From contig CAJMON010000085.1 in the NCBI GenBank assembly GCA_905214955.1, positions 1 through 11,367 on the forward strand: 11,367 nt of DNA. Direction: 5' to 3'. The position numbers were made by a program, and so were the translations under genes. Of this stretch, positions 1 through 7,562 are shown one piece after another; the stretch's first letter is position 1, and each line of letters begins with the position of its first letter. The notes under the pieces were generated by a model that worked only from the letters and a program-made list of their open reading frames with translations, did no database searches and was not told the DNA's origin. This DNA comes from an uncultured bacterium. Its GTDB lineage: Bacteria; Bacillota; Clostridia; Lachnospirales; Lachnospiraceae.

Positions 1-75
1 GGATGGGCCGCGCTGATCGCATTCGGTTCGCTGACGATTCTGTTCTTCAAAGCGTATTATGCCCATACAGTATAG
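1..75 (+). CDS. C-terminal end of an unidentified membrane protein (partial)
   Basis: The frame starting at base 1 is open for 24 codons and ends at TAG (73-75). It gives a hydrophobic, aromatic tail containing ALIAFGSLTILFFKAYY. This looks like a last transmembrane helix followed by a short polar end, as in many transporter permeases. The start lies outside the window, so the family cannot be named. It lies on the same strand as the large activase gene, but a good promoter and 169 nt separate them, so they are probably separate transcription units. No clear intrinsic terminator is visible after the stop. The stretch is short, so an open frame by chance is possible; the hydrophobic composition is the main support. 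Confidence 0.5.
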   Translation, partial: GWAALIAFGSLTILFFKAYYAHTV

Positions 76-108
76 CGTGAATGTCCCATTTTTTCAAGAC
101 TCTACCAT

Positions 109-137
109 TTGCCTTTTTGTTTTTTTTGTCGTATAAT
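109..137 (+). promoter_or_regulatory. Sigma-A-type promoter for the activase-MATE unit
   Basis: A TTGCCT -35 box (109-114) and a perfect TATAAT -10 box (132-137) are separated by exactly 17 nt, the optimal spacing for the housekeeping sigma factor. Transcription would start around 143-145, giving a leader of about 100 nt before the ATG at 245. The T-rich spacer is typical of Firmicute promoters. Confidence 0.75.
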
Positions 138-144
138 GGTACTG

Positions 145-182
145 TTTTTCCATCAGCACCGCTTTGATACTGTATGGAAAAA
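145..182 (+). promoter_or_regulatory. Inverted repeat / stem-loop at the predicted 5' end of the activase mRNA
   Basis: TTTTTCCAT (145-153) is perfectly complementary to ATGGAAAAA (174-182). Inside the stem, CAG (154-156) can pair with CTG (170-172) across a one-base bulge at 173. The predicted transcript start lies just before the left arm, so the hairpin would sit at the extreme 5' end of the mRNA. It could protect the transcript, or the DNA palindrome could be an operator just downstream of the promoter. No U-run follows, so it is not a terminator. Confidence 0.5.
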
Positions 183-213
183 ATGTTCCCAATATTTTGA
201 TTGATTTTTAGAC

Positions 214-235
214 AGGAGGACACAGGAACACCTGT
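214..235 (+). promoter_or_regulatory. AGGAGG ribosome binding site with a hairpin in its spacer
   Basis: AGGAGG (214-219) lies 25 nt before the ATG at 245, too far for normal initiation. An in-frame TAG at 209-211, with no ATG, GTG or TTG between it and 245, rules out a nearer in-frame start. The spacer holds a perfect hairpin: ACAGG (222-226), loop AACA, CCTGT (231-235). Folding it leaves 11 unpaired nt between the Shine-Dalgarno and the ATG, a workable distance. This site therefore supports the start at 245 and suggests that initiation depends on RNA structure. Confidence 0.6.
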
Positions 236-244
236 AAATTTTTT

Positions 245-3200
245 ATGCAGAATACAGAATTACATACTCTCGGAATCGACATTGGTTCCACTACCGTAAA
301 GGTAGCCGTTTTAGATGCTGACAAGCATCTCCTTTTTTCTGATTATGAACGGCACTTTGCAAACATCCAGGAAACCCTTGCGGCGCTTCTGAAAAAAGCC
401 AGGGAAGCACTTGGTGACAGACGGGTATCCCCCATGATCACAGGATCTGGCGGGCTGACCCTTGCCAACCACTTAGGCGTCCCCTTCGTACAGGAAGTCA
501 TTGCCGTATCCACAGCCCTGCAGGAAGCCGCTCCCCAGACCGATGTGGCCATCGAGCTTGGCGGTGAGGATGCCAAGATCATCTATTTTGAAGGCGGAAA
601 TGTGGAGCAGCGTATGAACGGCATCTGTGCCGGCGGTACGGGTTCCTTTATTGACCAGATGGCGTCCCTGCTTCAGACAGATGCATCCGGTCTGAATGAA
701 TATGCCAAAAATTATAAAGCCCTTTACACTATCGCAGCCCGCTGCGGTGTTTTTGCCAAATCCGATATTCAGCCTCTGATCAATGAAGGTGCGACAAAAG
801 AAGACCTATCCGCTTCCATCTTCCAGGCTGTGGTAAACCAGACCATCAGCGGACTGGCCTGCGGAAAACCCATCCGCGGACATGTGGCATTTTTAGGCGG
901 CCCTCTTCATTTTCTTTCCGAACTGAAAGCCGCTTTCATCCGCACCTTAAAGCTGGATGACGAACACGCCATCACCCCGGAAAATTCCCACTTATTTGCA
1001 GCCATCGGTTCTGCCCTCAATTCTAAGAAAGATGTGGAAACTTCCCTGGATTCCCTGATCAAGAAGCTTTCTTCCAACATCAAGCTGGAATTTGAAGTAG
1101 ACCGTATGGATCCCCTTTTCCCCACCGAACAGGATTATCTGGAATTCCAGAAACGCCAGAGCCAGTACCATGTTAAAAAAGGAGACCTTTCCACTTATAA
1201 AGGGAACTGCTTCCTTGGTATCGATGCCGGTTCCACCACCACCAAAGCAGCCCTGGTTGGCGAAGACGGCACCCTATTATATTCTTTTTATGACAACAAC
1301 AACGGAAGTCCTTTAAAGACCACCATCCGTGCCATTCAGGAAATATATGCAAACCTGCCTCCCCAGGCAAAGATCGTATACTCCTGCTCCACCGGATACG
1401 GCGAAGCGCTGATCAAGGCTGCCCTGATGCTGGATGAAGGAGAAGTGGAAACCGTTTCCCATTATTATGCAGCTGCTTTCTTTGACCCGGAAGTAGACTG
1501 CATTCTGGACATCGGCGGCCAGGACATGAAATGCATCAAAATCAAGAACCAGACCGTTGACAGTGTTCAGTTAAACGAAGCCTGTTCCTCCGGCTGCGGT
1601 TCTTTCATTGAGACCTTTGCCAAATCCTTAAACTATACCGTGCAGGATTTCGCAAAAGCTGCCCTCTTTGCAAAGCATCCCATTGACCTTGGAACCCGCT
1701 GTACCGTGTTTATGAACTCAAAAGTAAAACAGGCACAGAAGGAAGGTGCAGAGGTTGCCGATATTTCCGCCGGACTGGCTTACTCTGTCATCAAAAACGC
1801 TCTTTATAAGGTTATCAAAGTTTCCGATGCCTCCGAGCTTGGACAGCACATCGTGGCCCAGGGCGGAACCTTCTACAATGACGCCGTTTTACGCAGCTTT
1901 GAAAAAATCGCCAACTGCCAGGTGATCCGTCCGGACATCGCCGGTATCATGGGCGCTTTCGGTGCTGCCCTCATTGCAAGGGAGCGTTACAAAGAAGGAT
2001 CCGAAACATCCATGCTTTCCATTGAGAAAATCAATGCTCTGCAGTTTACTACCACGATGGCCAAATGCCGGGGCTGTACCAACCAGTGCCGCCTGACTAT
2101 CAACCGTTTCTCCGGCGGACGCCAATTTATCAGCGGAAACCGCTGCGAGCGTGGTATTGGAAAAGAACGGAACAAAGAAAATATTCCAAACCTTTATGAT
2201 TACAAAAACAAGCTGCTGTTCTCCTATGAAGCACTTCCGGAAGACGAAGCAGCCAGAGGCATTGTTGGTATTCCCAGAGTTCTGAATATGTACGAGAACT
2301 ATCCGTTCTGGTTTACCTTCTTTACCTCCTTAAAATACCGGGTAATCCTCTCTCCGCCCTCCACCCATAAGATTTATGAGTTGGGCATTGAATCCATTCC
2401 CAGTGAATCTGAGTGTTATCCAGCGAAGCTGGCCCATGGACATGTGACTTGGCTGATCCGCCAGGGAATCAAATACATTTTCTATCCCTGCATTCCCTAT
2501 GAGCGGACTGAGTTCCCGGATGCCAACAACCACTACAACTGCCCTATCGTAACCTCCTACGCGGAAAATATCAAAAACAACATTGATGAACTCCGTGACG
2601 GAGATATTACCTTCCGCAATCCCTTCCTGGCGCTGACCAGCAAGGAAACAGCTCTTTCTTCTCTGTTAAAGGAATTTTCCGACCTTCCAGAAGCAGAGGT
2701 GCGAAAAGCAGTGGATGCCGGATGGACTGAGATGGAGCGCACCAGAGAAGAGATGCGTAAGAAAGGCGAGGAAACCCTGAAATGGATGGAAGAAAACCAT
2801 AGACAGGGCATTGTTCTGGCAGGACGTCCCTACCATGTGGATTCTGAGATCAACCACGGCATTCCGGAAATGATCAACTCCTATGGCCTGGCTGTTCTCA
2901 CGGAAGACTCCATCTCCCACTTAAATCCGCCGGAACGCCCGCTGATTGTCATGGACCAGTGGATGTACCACAGCCGCCTTTACGCTGCTGCCAACTATGT
3001 AAAGACCAGAGACGATCTGGAACTGATCCAGTTAAACTCCTTTGGCTGCGGCCTGGATGCCGTTACCACCGATGCCGTAAACGACATTCTTTCCAATTCC
3101 GGAAAGATTTACACCTGCTTAAAGATCGATGAGGTCAACAACTTAGGTGCTGCCCGCATCCGTATCCGCTCCCTGCTCTCCGCTGTCCGCGTCCGCAGAG

Positions 3201-4507
3201 AAAAGCAGATGAAACGCACCATTGTGCCGGCAAACATGAACCGGGTCATCTTCACAGAGGAAATGCGCAAAAATTACACCATCCTCTGCCCTCAGATGTC
3301 ACCCATCCACTTTAACCTTCTGGAAACTGCTTTCTGCGCCAGCGGCTACCGCCTGGAGGTTCTTGACAACGACAATAAAAAGGCCATCGACATGGGCCTG
3401 AAATATGTAAACAACGATGCCTGCTACCCCTCTCTGATCGTAGTAGGACAAATCATGGACGCCCTGCTGTCCGGAAAATACGACCTGGATAAGACCGCTG
3501 TTCTGATTTCCCAGACAGGCGGCGGCTGTCGTGCCAGCAACTACATCGGCTTTATCCGCCGTGCCCTGGAAAAAGCTGACATGAAGCAGATTCCGGTCAT
3601 TTCCATCAACATGAGCGGACTGGAAAAGAACCCCGGATTCAAAATCTCTCCCCAGCTGGTGATGAGAGGCATGTACGGTCTGGTCTTCGGCGATATTTTC
3701 ATGCGCTGTCTGTACCGGATGCGTCCCTACGAAAAAGTAAAAGGTTCCGCCAATGCCATGCATCAGAAATGGGAAGACATCTGCAAGACCTTCCTTGCCG
3801 GCCCCAATCCTTCCATCCGGAAGTTCAAGAAGCTGTGCAGAGACATCATCCACGATTTCGACAATCTGCCCATCACCGATGAGCGCAAGCCCAAAGTTGG
3901 TGTGGTAGGCGAAATTCTGGTAAAATTCCTGCCCACTGCCAACAACCATCTGGTAGACCTTCTGGAAGCAGAGGGTGCTGAAGCGGTTGTTCCGGATCTG
4001 ATGGACTTCCTGCTGTACTGCTTCTACAATACCAACTTCAAGGCAGAAGAGCTTGGCATGAAAAAATCCGGCGCCTTCCTTGGAAATGCCGGAATCAAAG
4101 CTCTGGAAACCTTCCGCGGCACTGCTGCAAAAGAATTTGCCAAGAGCCGCCACTTTACCGCGCCTGCCCACATTGAGGATCTGGCAAAATACGCCTCCCC
4201 CATTGTTTCCCTTGGAAACCAGTGCGGAGAAGGATGGTTCTTAACCGGAGAAATGATGGAGCTGATCCACTCCGGCACCAACAACATTGTATGTACCCAG
4301 CCTTTCGGCTGCCTGCCCAACCACGTAGTCGGAAAAGGTGTCATCAAAGAACTGCGCCACCGCTATCCGCTGTCCAACATTGTTGCCATTGACTACGATC
4401 CAGGCGCCAGCGAAGTCAACCAGTTAAACCGTATCAAACTGATGCTTTCCACAGCCCAGAAAAATCTGGCAAAAGAAGAGACAGACGCTTCCAGAAAGGA
4501 TGCATAA
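245..4507 (+). CDS. Giant fused 2-hydroxyacyl-CoA dehydratase activase / HgdB-like iron-sulfur protein
   Basis: This 1420-residue protein combines two BcrA/BadF/HgdC-type ATPase domains with a DUF2229/HgdB-like half. Domain 1 has the phosphate loop GIDIGSTT at residues 10-17, IELGGEDAK, and cysteines C128 (GICAGGTGSF) and C167 (ARCGVF), matching the two ligands of the bridging [4Fe-4S] cluster of HgdC-type activases. Domain 2 repeats this: GIDAGSTT at 325-332, C447 (EACSSGCGSF) and C486 (GTRCTVF). A linker follows with C608-x2-C611-x3-C615-x18-C634. The rest, from about 673, carries motifs typical of dehydratase-like subunits: ECYP (C724), YPC (C749), SFGCG (C935), then ACYP (C1060), GGGCR (C1095) and PFGCLP (C1356). 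Known activases use ATP to push an electron at very low potential into a dehydratase; here donor and acceptor are probably in one cytoplasmic chain. The substrate is unknown, as no other dehydratase subunit or CoA-pathway gene is nearby. The family occurs in many anaerobes as acyl-CoA dehydratase activase-related protein. Confidence 0.93.
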   Translation: MQNTELHTLGIDIGSTTVKVAVLDADKHLLFSDYERHFANIQETLAALLKKAREALGDRRVSPMITGSGGLTLANHLGVPFVQEVIAVSTALQEAAPQTDVAIELGGEDAKIIYFEGGNVEQRMNGICAGGTGSFIDQMASLLQTDASGLNEYAKNYKALYTIAARCGVFAKSDIQPLINEGATKEDLSASIFQAVVNQTISGLACGKPIRGHVAFLGGPLHFLSELKAAFIRTLKLDDEHAITPENSHLFAAIGSALNSKKDVETSLDSLIKKLSSNIKLEFEVDRMDPLFPTEQDYLEFQKRQSQYHVKKGDLSTYKGNCFLGIDAGSTTTKAALVGEDGTLLYSFYDNNNGSPLKTTIRAIQEIYANLPPQAKIVYSCSTGYGEALIKAALMLDEGEVETVSHYYAAAFFDPEVDCILDIGGQDMKCIKIKNQTVDSVQLNEACSSGCGSFIETFAKSLNYTVQDFAKAALFAKHPIDLGTRCTVFMNSKVKQAQKEGAEVADISAGLAYSVIKNALYKVIKVSDASELGQHIVAQGGTFYNDAVLRSFEKIANCQVIRPDIAGIMGAFGAALIARERYKEGSETSMLSIEKINALQFTTTMAKCRGCTNQCRLTINRFSGGRQFISGNRCERGIGKERNKENIPNLYDYKNKLLFSYEALPEDEAARGIVGIPRVLNMYENYPFWFTFFTSLKYRVILSPPSTHKIYELGIESIPSESECYPAKLAHGHVTWLIRQGIKYIFYPCIPYERTEFPDANNHYNCPIVTSYAENIKNNIDELRDGDITFRNPFLALTSKETALSSLLKEFSDLPEAEVRKAVDAGWTEMERTREEMRKKGEETLKWMEENHRQGIVLAGRPYHVDSEINHGIPEMINSYGLAVLTEDSISHLNPPERPLIVMDQWMYHSRLYAAANYVKTRDDLELIQLNSFGCGLDAVTTDAVNDILSNSGKIYTCLKIDEVNNLGAARIRIRSLLSAVRVRREKQMKRTIVPANMNRVIFTEEMRKNYTILCPQMSPIHFNLLETAFCASGYRLEVLDNDNKKAIDMGLKYVNNDACYPSLIVVGQIMDALLSGKYDLDKTAVLISQTGGGCRASNYIGFIRRALEKADMKQIPVISINMSGLEKNPGFKISPQLVMRGMYGLVFGDIFMRCLYRMRPYEKVKGSANAMHQKWEDICKTFLAGPNPSIRKFKKLCRDIIHDFDNLPITDERKPKVGVVGEILVKFLPTANNHLVDLLEAEGAEAVVPDLMDFLLYCFYNTNFKAEELGMKKSGAFLGNAGIKALETFRGTAAKEFAKSRHFTAPAHIEDLAKYASPIVSLGNQCGEGWFLTGEMMELIHSGTNNIVCTQPFGCLPNHVVGKGVIKELRHRYPLSNIVAIDYDPGASEVNQLNRIKLMLSTAQKNLAKEETDASRKDA

Positions 4508-4510
4508 GAA

Positions 4511-5881
4511 ATGAAAGCATCTTCTTCCCGCACGCTGGACATGACCACAGGCAGCCCTCTTCGGCTGCTTCTGGCCTTTGCCCTTCCGATTTTTCTTGGA
4601 AATCTTCTCCAGCAGTTTTATAACCTGGCAGACACGGCTCTTGCCGGACACATTTTAGGAGATGCGGCCTTAGCCCAGATCGGCGCTACTGCTGCCCTGT
4701 ACAGCCTCCTTACCAGCCTGGCCATCGGCATTACCAATGGATTCGCCCTGTTAATCAGCCACGCTTTTGGATGCCAGGATGAAACCCGTCTCCGCCAGGC
4801 CTCCTGCCAGATGGTTCTGTGGACCGGCATTTTGGCCGCTTTGCTGACGGTTGGATTTCTTTTGGCTGTCCGCCCTCTTCTGGTGCTTTTAAAAACGCCG
4901 GCAGATACTATGGAAGGTGCCCTTTCCTATATTATCGTAATCCTGGCCGGAATCCCCCTGATTCTTGCCTACAACCTGGAATCCAGTATGCTGCGGGCGG
5001 TGGGAAACAGCCTTGCACCACTGATCTTTCTGGCCATTTCCTGTGGATTTAACGTGGTTCTGGATGTGCTGTTTATGGGCGTGTTCCATTTTGGTGTCAT
5101 AGGAGCTGCCGCTGCCACCGTCACTGCCCAGGCATTCAGCGTTCTTGCCGGATTTCTTTACATTCTGAAAAATTATCCTGTTCTGCGCTTTTCAAAGAAG
5201 GACTTGCATGTGCCGGCTGCCTTTATAGGTGAAATGCTTGCGGCAGGTTTCAGCATGGCTCTCATGAACATCATTTTCAGCATTGGAAGCGTGGTTCTGC
5301 AAAGCAGCATCAACGCCCTTGGCAGCGTTTACATTGCCGCCCAGGTAGGAGGACGCCGCCTGGTAGAAGTCTTTATGATGCCTGGCAGCGCCCTTGGCAT
5401 CAGCATGGCCACCTATTCCAGCCAGAACTATGGAGCCGGAAAACGCCGCCGCATCTGGAATGGCGTCAAGGCAGCCTTTTTCCTGTATGTATCCTGGTGG
5501 GTCATTGCCATGATCTTTGTGCTGTTTTTTGCTTCGGATGCCGTCCGCCTGGTCACTGGCAGTACCAATGAAACCGTGATTTCCAGCGCCCTGCTGTACA
5601 TCCGCTGCAGCATCACCTTATTCCCTCCCATGGGATTTCTGGTGATTATGCGAAATACCCTGCAGGGCACCCAGCACCAGATTGCTCCTGTTTTATGCAG
5701 CAGCCTGGAACTCATTGGAAAAGTTCTGTTTTCCATCTATCTGGTGCCGGTGTACGGTTATCCTGCTGTATGTGCCTGTGAACCGGCCACCTGGCTGGTC
5801 TGCTTTGTCTTTATCTGCATTGCAGCCTTTCTCTTCCAGGATGAATTTTCCGATTCTGCCAAAGTCTCCTCAGCTTCCTGA
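4511..5881 (+). CDS. MATE-family multidrug/toxin efflux transporter
   Basis: This 456-residue integral membrane protein should exchange Na+ or H+ for an organic substrate across the cytoplasmic membrane. The N-terminus (TLDMTTGSPLRLLLAFALP) and the FLGNLLQQFYNLADTALAG segment at about 28-46 are typical of the DinF/NorM-like MATE group. So is the region from L161 (LRAVGNSLAPLIF) through the NVVLDVLFMGVFHFGVIGAAAATV stretch at about 177-200. Hydrophobic segments throughout fit the usual 12 helices, in two homologous halves, and the length is normal. The start follows the upstream stop by 3 nt, with AAAGGA (4495-4500) 10 nt before the ATG, so it is almost surely co-transcribed with the activase gene. 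Its 3' end overlaps the end of convergent spoIIIAH by 12 bp. The substrate cannot be read from sequence; co-transcription hints at, but does not prove, export of a product or by-product of the activase pathway. Confidence 0.93.
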   Translation: MKASSSRTLDMTTGSPLRLLLAFALPIFLGNLLQQFYNLADTALAGHILGDAALAQIGATAALYSLLTSLAIGITNGFALLISHAFGCQDETRLRQASCQMVLWTGILAALLTVGFLLAVRPLLVLLKTPADTMEGALSYIIVILAGIPLILAYNLESSMLRAVGNSLAPLIFLAISCGFNVVLDVLFMGVFHFGVIGAAAATVTAQAFSVLAGFLYILKNYPVLRFSKKDLHVPAAFIGEMLAAGFSMALMNIIFSIGSVVLQSSINALGSVYIAAQVGGRRLVEVFMMPGSALGISMATYSSQNYGAGKRRRIWNGVKAAFFLYVSWWVIAMIFVLFFASDAVRLVTGSTNETVISSALLYIRCSITLFPPMGFLVIMRNTLQGTQHQIAPVLCSSLELIGKVLFSIYLVPVYGYPAVCACEPATWLVCFVFICIAAFLFQDEFSDSAKVSSAS

Positions 5882-6478
5882 CATGGGGCTGATGATAATG
5901 GCGGAACCGGAGATTCCGGTTTTCCGTTTCACAATGTCTTCAATCTGTGCCCGCTCCGCCTCGCTGATCTCGGCTTTACAGATCACCACATCCGCAGATC
6001 CATCGGTAATGCTCACTACTGCATCGGTAAATCCCTTGGATTCCAGCAGAAGCTCTGCTGCCGCTTCCCGTTCTGCCACATCAGCCATTTCTGTCATATT
6101 GTCAATGGCATTTTGTTTCTGTTCTTCCGTAATATTCCCATTGTTGATGACTTCCAGAAGCGTTTCCTTATTCTGTGCCCGCACCTGTTCTCTGGTAAGC
6201 TTTGCTTCTGCAGAAAATCCGCTTCCCGCAGACATACTGGTCAACACCGCTTCCCCCGGTGTATCAGTGATTTCTTCATCCGAAACGTCTGCCGTGATCT
6301 GCTCCTGGGGATCATCCAGGCTTTCCACATCTAACAGACTGGTATCATCCACGGTCAGAGAAGCCTCTTTTCCGTCCTCTCCCACCTTTGTCCCTGAATA
6401 ATTTAAGTACCCAGCCACTGCCACCATGACCGCCAGGACTGTGATCACAGCCTGATTTTTCCGGAAGATCTGTTTCAC
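5870..6478 (-). CDS. spoIIIAH: Stage III sporulation protein AH
   Basis: SpoIIIAH sits in the mother-cell membrane and binds forespore SpoIIQ across the intermembrane space, forming the ring of the feeding-tube channel. This 202-residue protein has an N-terminal membrane anchor (about 10-27), an acidic low-complexity linker (about 33-75) and a C-terminal ring-building (YscJ/FliF-like) domain from about 91. That domain holds the conserved features: the AREAAAELLLESKGF-like helix at about 136-150, DVVICKAEISEAERAQIEDIV at about 163-183 and KRKTGI at 184-189. It starts with GTG (6478-6476) after GGAGG (6490-6486), 7 nt upstream. It is the last gene of the operon, 12 nt after spoIIIAG, and its last codons overlap the convergent MATE gene. 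No terminator is visible beyond its stop. B. subtilis SpoIIIAH is slightly longer (218 residues). Confidence 0.95.
   Translation of the reverse strand: MKQIFRKNQAVITVLAVMVAVAGYLNYSGTKVGEDGKEASLTVDDTSLLDVESLDDPQEQITADVSDEEITDTPGEAVLTSMSAGSGFSAEAKLTREQVRAQNKETLLEVINNGNITEEQKQNAIDNMTEMADVAEREAAAELLLESKGFTDAVVSITDGSADVVICKAEISEAERAQIEDIVKRKTGISGSAIIISPMSGS
5902..5926 (+). terminator. Possible weak terminator of the activase-MATE unit, inside spoIIIAH
   Basis: A hairpin starts 20 nt after the MATE stop. CGG (5902-5904) and AACCGGA (5905-5911) pair with TCCGGTT (5915-5921) and CCG (5924-5926), leaving a GAT loop and a TT bulge. The bases after it (TTTCACAATG) are only mildly U-rich, so termination would be inefficient. 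It lies within the spoIIIAH codons for the conserved TGISGSA segment, so part of the pairing may just reflect codon choice. Confidence 0.3.
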
Positions 6479-6490
6479 CCTTCCCCCTCC

Positions 6491-7033
6491 TTATTTCATC
6501 TTCATTACTTTGATTTTATGCGCTTCAATATGGAATAATGCCATCACAGCCTCCGTAATGTTCCGGACATTTTCCGGATCATCTCCCCCCTGGGCAGCCA
6601 CCAGCACGCCCCGGATTTTCGGTGCTGTCTCCTTGGTCACATACGGGGTCTCCCCTCCCCCTGCTTCCTTCTCATACACGGTACTTTGGGAACTGTCTTC
6701 CTCCTGGGTGCTCGTCCCGCTGCTCTCTTTGACGCTACGGCTGGTATTCTGGCTGTCAAAAGCCACCGCCCGCTCTCCGCTCTCCTCCAACGTAATCATA
6801 ACTTTTGTTTTTCCAAGCCCCTGGACCTGGGAAAGAAGTTCTGAAAGGCGTTTTTCCAGAGCTTCCACAGAAGAATCCCCTGACTGTGTATTTGCTGTCT
6901 CCTCCTGTGAAACGGTCTGTACAGTGCTTTTCTGGCTGCTTTTGTTTCCCCCCGGCATGGCTGCCACTGCCAGAATCAATCCACCCAAAAGGAGAATCAG
7001 CCACTGGTCTTTCCTTTTTAAAAATTTTTCCAT
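6491..7033 (-). CDS. spoIIIAG: Stage III sporulation protein AG
   Basis: SpoIIIAG forms a large ring in the mother-cell membrane side of the SpoIIIA-SpoIIQ channel. This 180-residue protein has one N-terminal helix (WLILLLGGLILAVAAM, about 11-26), then a Ser/Gln/Thr-rich linker. The ring-building domain follows in two pieces: GKTKVMITLEESGERAVAFD at about 74-93 and PKIRGVLVAAQGGDDPENV at about 138-156. Between them is a polar Ser/Glu-rich insertion (about 95-128), matching the inserted beta element known in SpoIIIAG. It is shorter than B. subtilis SpoIIIAG (229 residues), mainly in linkers. The ATG at 7033-7031 is one base after the spoIIIAF stop (TGA-C-ATG), which suggests translational coupling. 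GGAGG at 7050-7046 is 12 nt upstream, at the long end of normal spacing. Confidence 0.94.
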   Translation of the reverse strand: MEKFLKRKDQWLILLLGGLILAVAAMPGGNKSSQKSTVQTVSQEETANTQSGDSSVEALEKRLSELLSQVQGLGKTKVMITLEESGERAVAFDSQNTSRSVKESSGTSTQEEDSSQSTVYEKEAGGGETPYVTKETAPKIRGVLVAAQGGDDPENVRNITEAVMALFHIEAHKIKVMKMK

Positions 7034-7034
7034 G

Positions 7035-7556
7035 TCATGGGTCTGCCTCCTTTCGGATATCCATCCGCACGCTGCTTCTTTTTACCTGGTACGCCTGACA
7101 AAGCATCCTGGCCGCCGCCTCTCCTTCTTCTTTGCTTCCTTCTCCTGTCATCTGCACGGCACACACTTCCAGGGAGCCATCTTCCTTTTCTCCAATTCGA
7201 ACCTGGGCTTTTACATTGGCAAGACCGCAGCTTTTCGCAAGCTCCTCTGCCTGTCTTGCTGCCTCTTTTTCAAACCCATTCCGTACCGCTTCATTTCCAA
7301 GCTCCGCCGCTGCTTCCATGGTGTTCGTAAGGTCTGCTGCCTCCTGCCGAAAGGTAAATCCTCCAACCAGTTTTCCAAATGCCTCTCCATCACCAAAACT
7401 TTCCAAAACAGGCTCCAGAAACAGCAGCAGCAAAATCAGAGAGCCAAACAGCCTGACATAATTTCTGGCAGAATGCTCTGGAAGCACGGAAAGGAACAGC
7501 CAGAATCCACAGTATGCACACAGCAGCTGCCGAATCCAGTTCCAAAACAGTTCCAC
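7035..7556 (-). CDS. spoIIIAF: Stage III sporulation protein AF
   Basis: SpoIIIAF is a mother-cell membrane protein whose soluble domain also belongs to the ring-building fold. This 173-residue protein has two N-terminal helices (about 7-24 and 32-52; the second contains LILLLLFLEPVLESF, a family hallmark). A helical linker follows, then a soluble domain from about 87, with VKAQVRIGEKEDGSLEV at about 115-131 and VKRSSVRMDI at the end. The start is GTG (7556-7554), preceded by GGGAGGG (7572-7566) about 9-10 nt away; this ribosome binding site lies in the last codons of spoIIIAE, 6 nt upstream. The protein is about 30 residues shorter than the B. subtilis one, in the linker and C-terminal tail. 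Identity rests on operon position plus the two-helix start. Confidence 0.92.
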   Translation of the reverse strand: MELFWNWIRQLLCAYCGFWLFLSVLPEHSARNYVRLFGSLILLLLFLEPVLESFGDGEAFGKLVGGFTFRQEAADLTNTMEAAAELGNEAVRNGFEKEAARQAEELAKSCGLANVKAQVRIGEKEDGSLEVCAVQMTGEGSKEEGEAAARMLCQAYQVKRSSVRMDIRKEADP

Positions 7557-7562
7557 GTTTTT

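Noticed and set aside
145..235. A known riboswitch class in the activase leader
   Set aside because: The leader is only about 100 nt and shows just two simple hairpins; I see no conserved riboswitch core and no terminator or anti-terminator pair.
3299..4171. 290-codon open frame on the minus strand inside the activase gene
   Set aside because: It lies wholly opposite a clearly coding frame with conserved motifs and shows no domain-like pattern; long antisense frames are common in genes with this codon usage.
5682..6401. 239-codon plus-strand frame running from the MATE gene into spoIIIAH
   Set aside because: It is a shadow of two well supported genes in other frames, with a Ser-rich composition and no recognisable domain.
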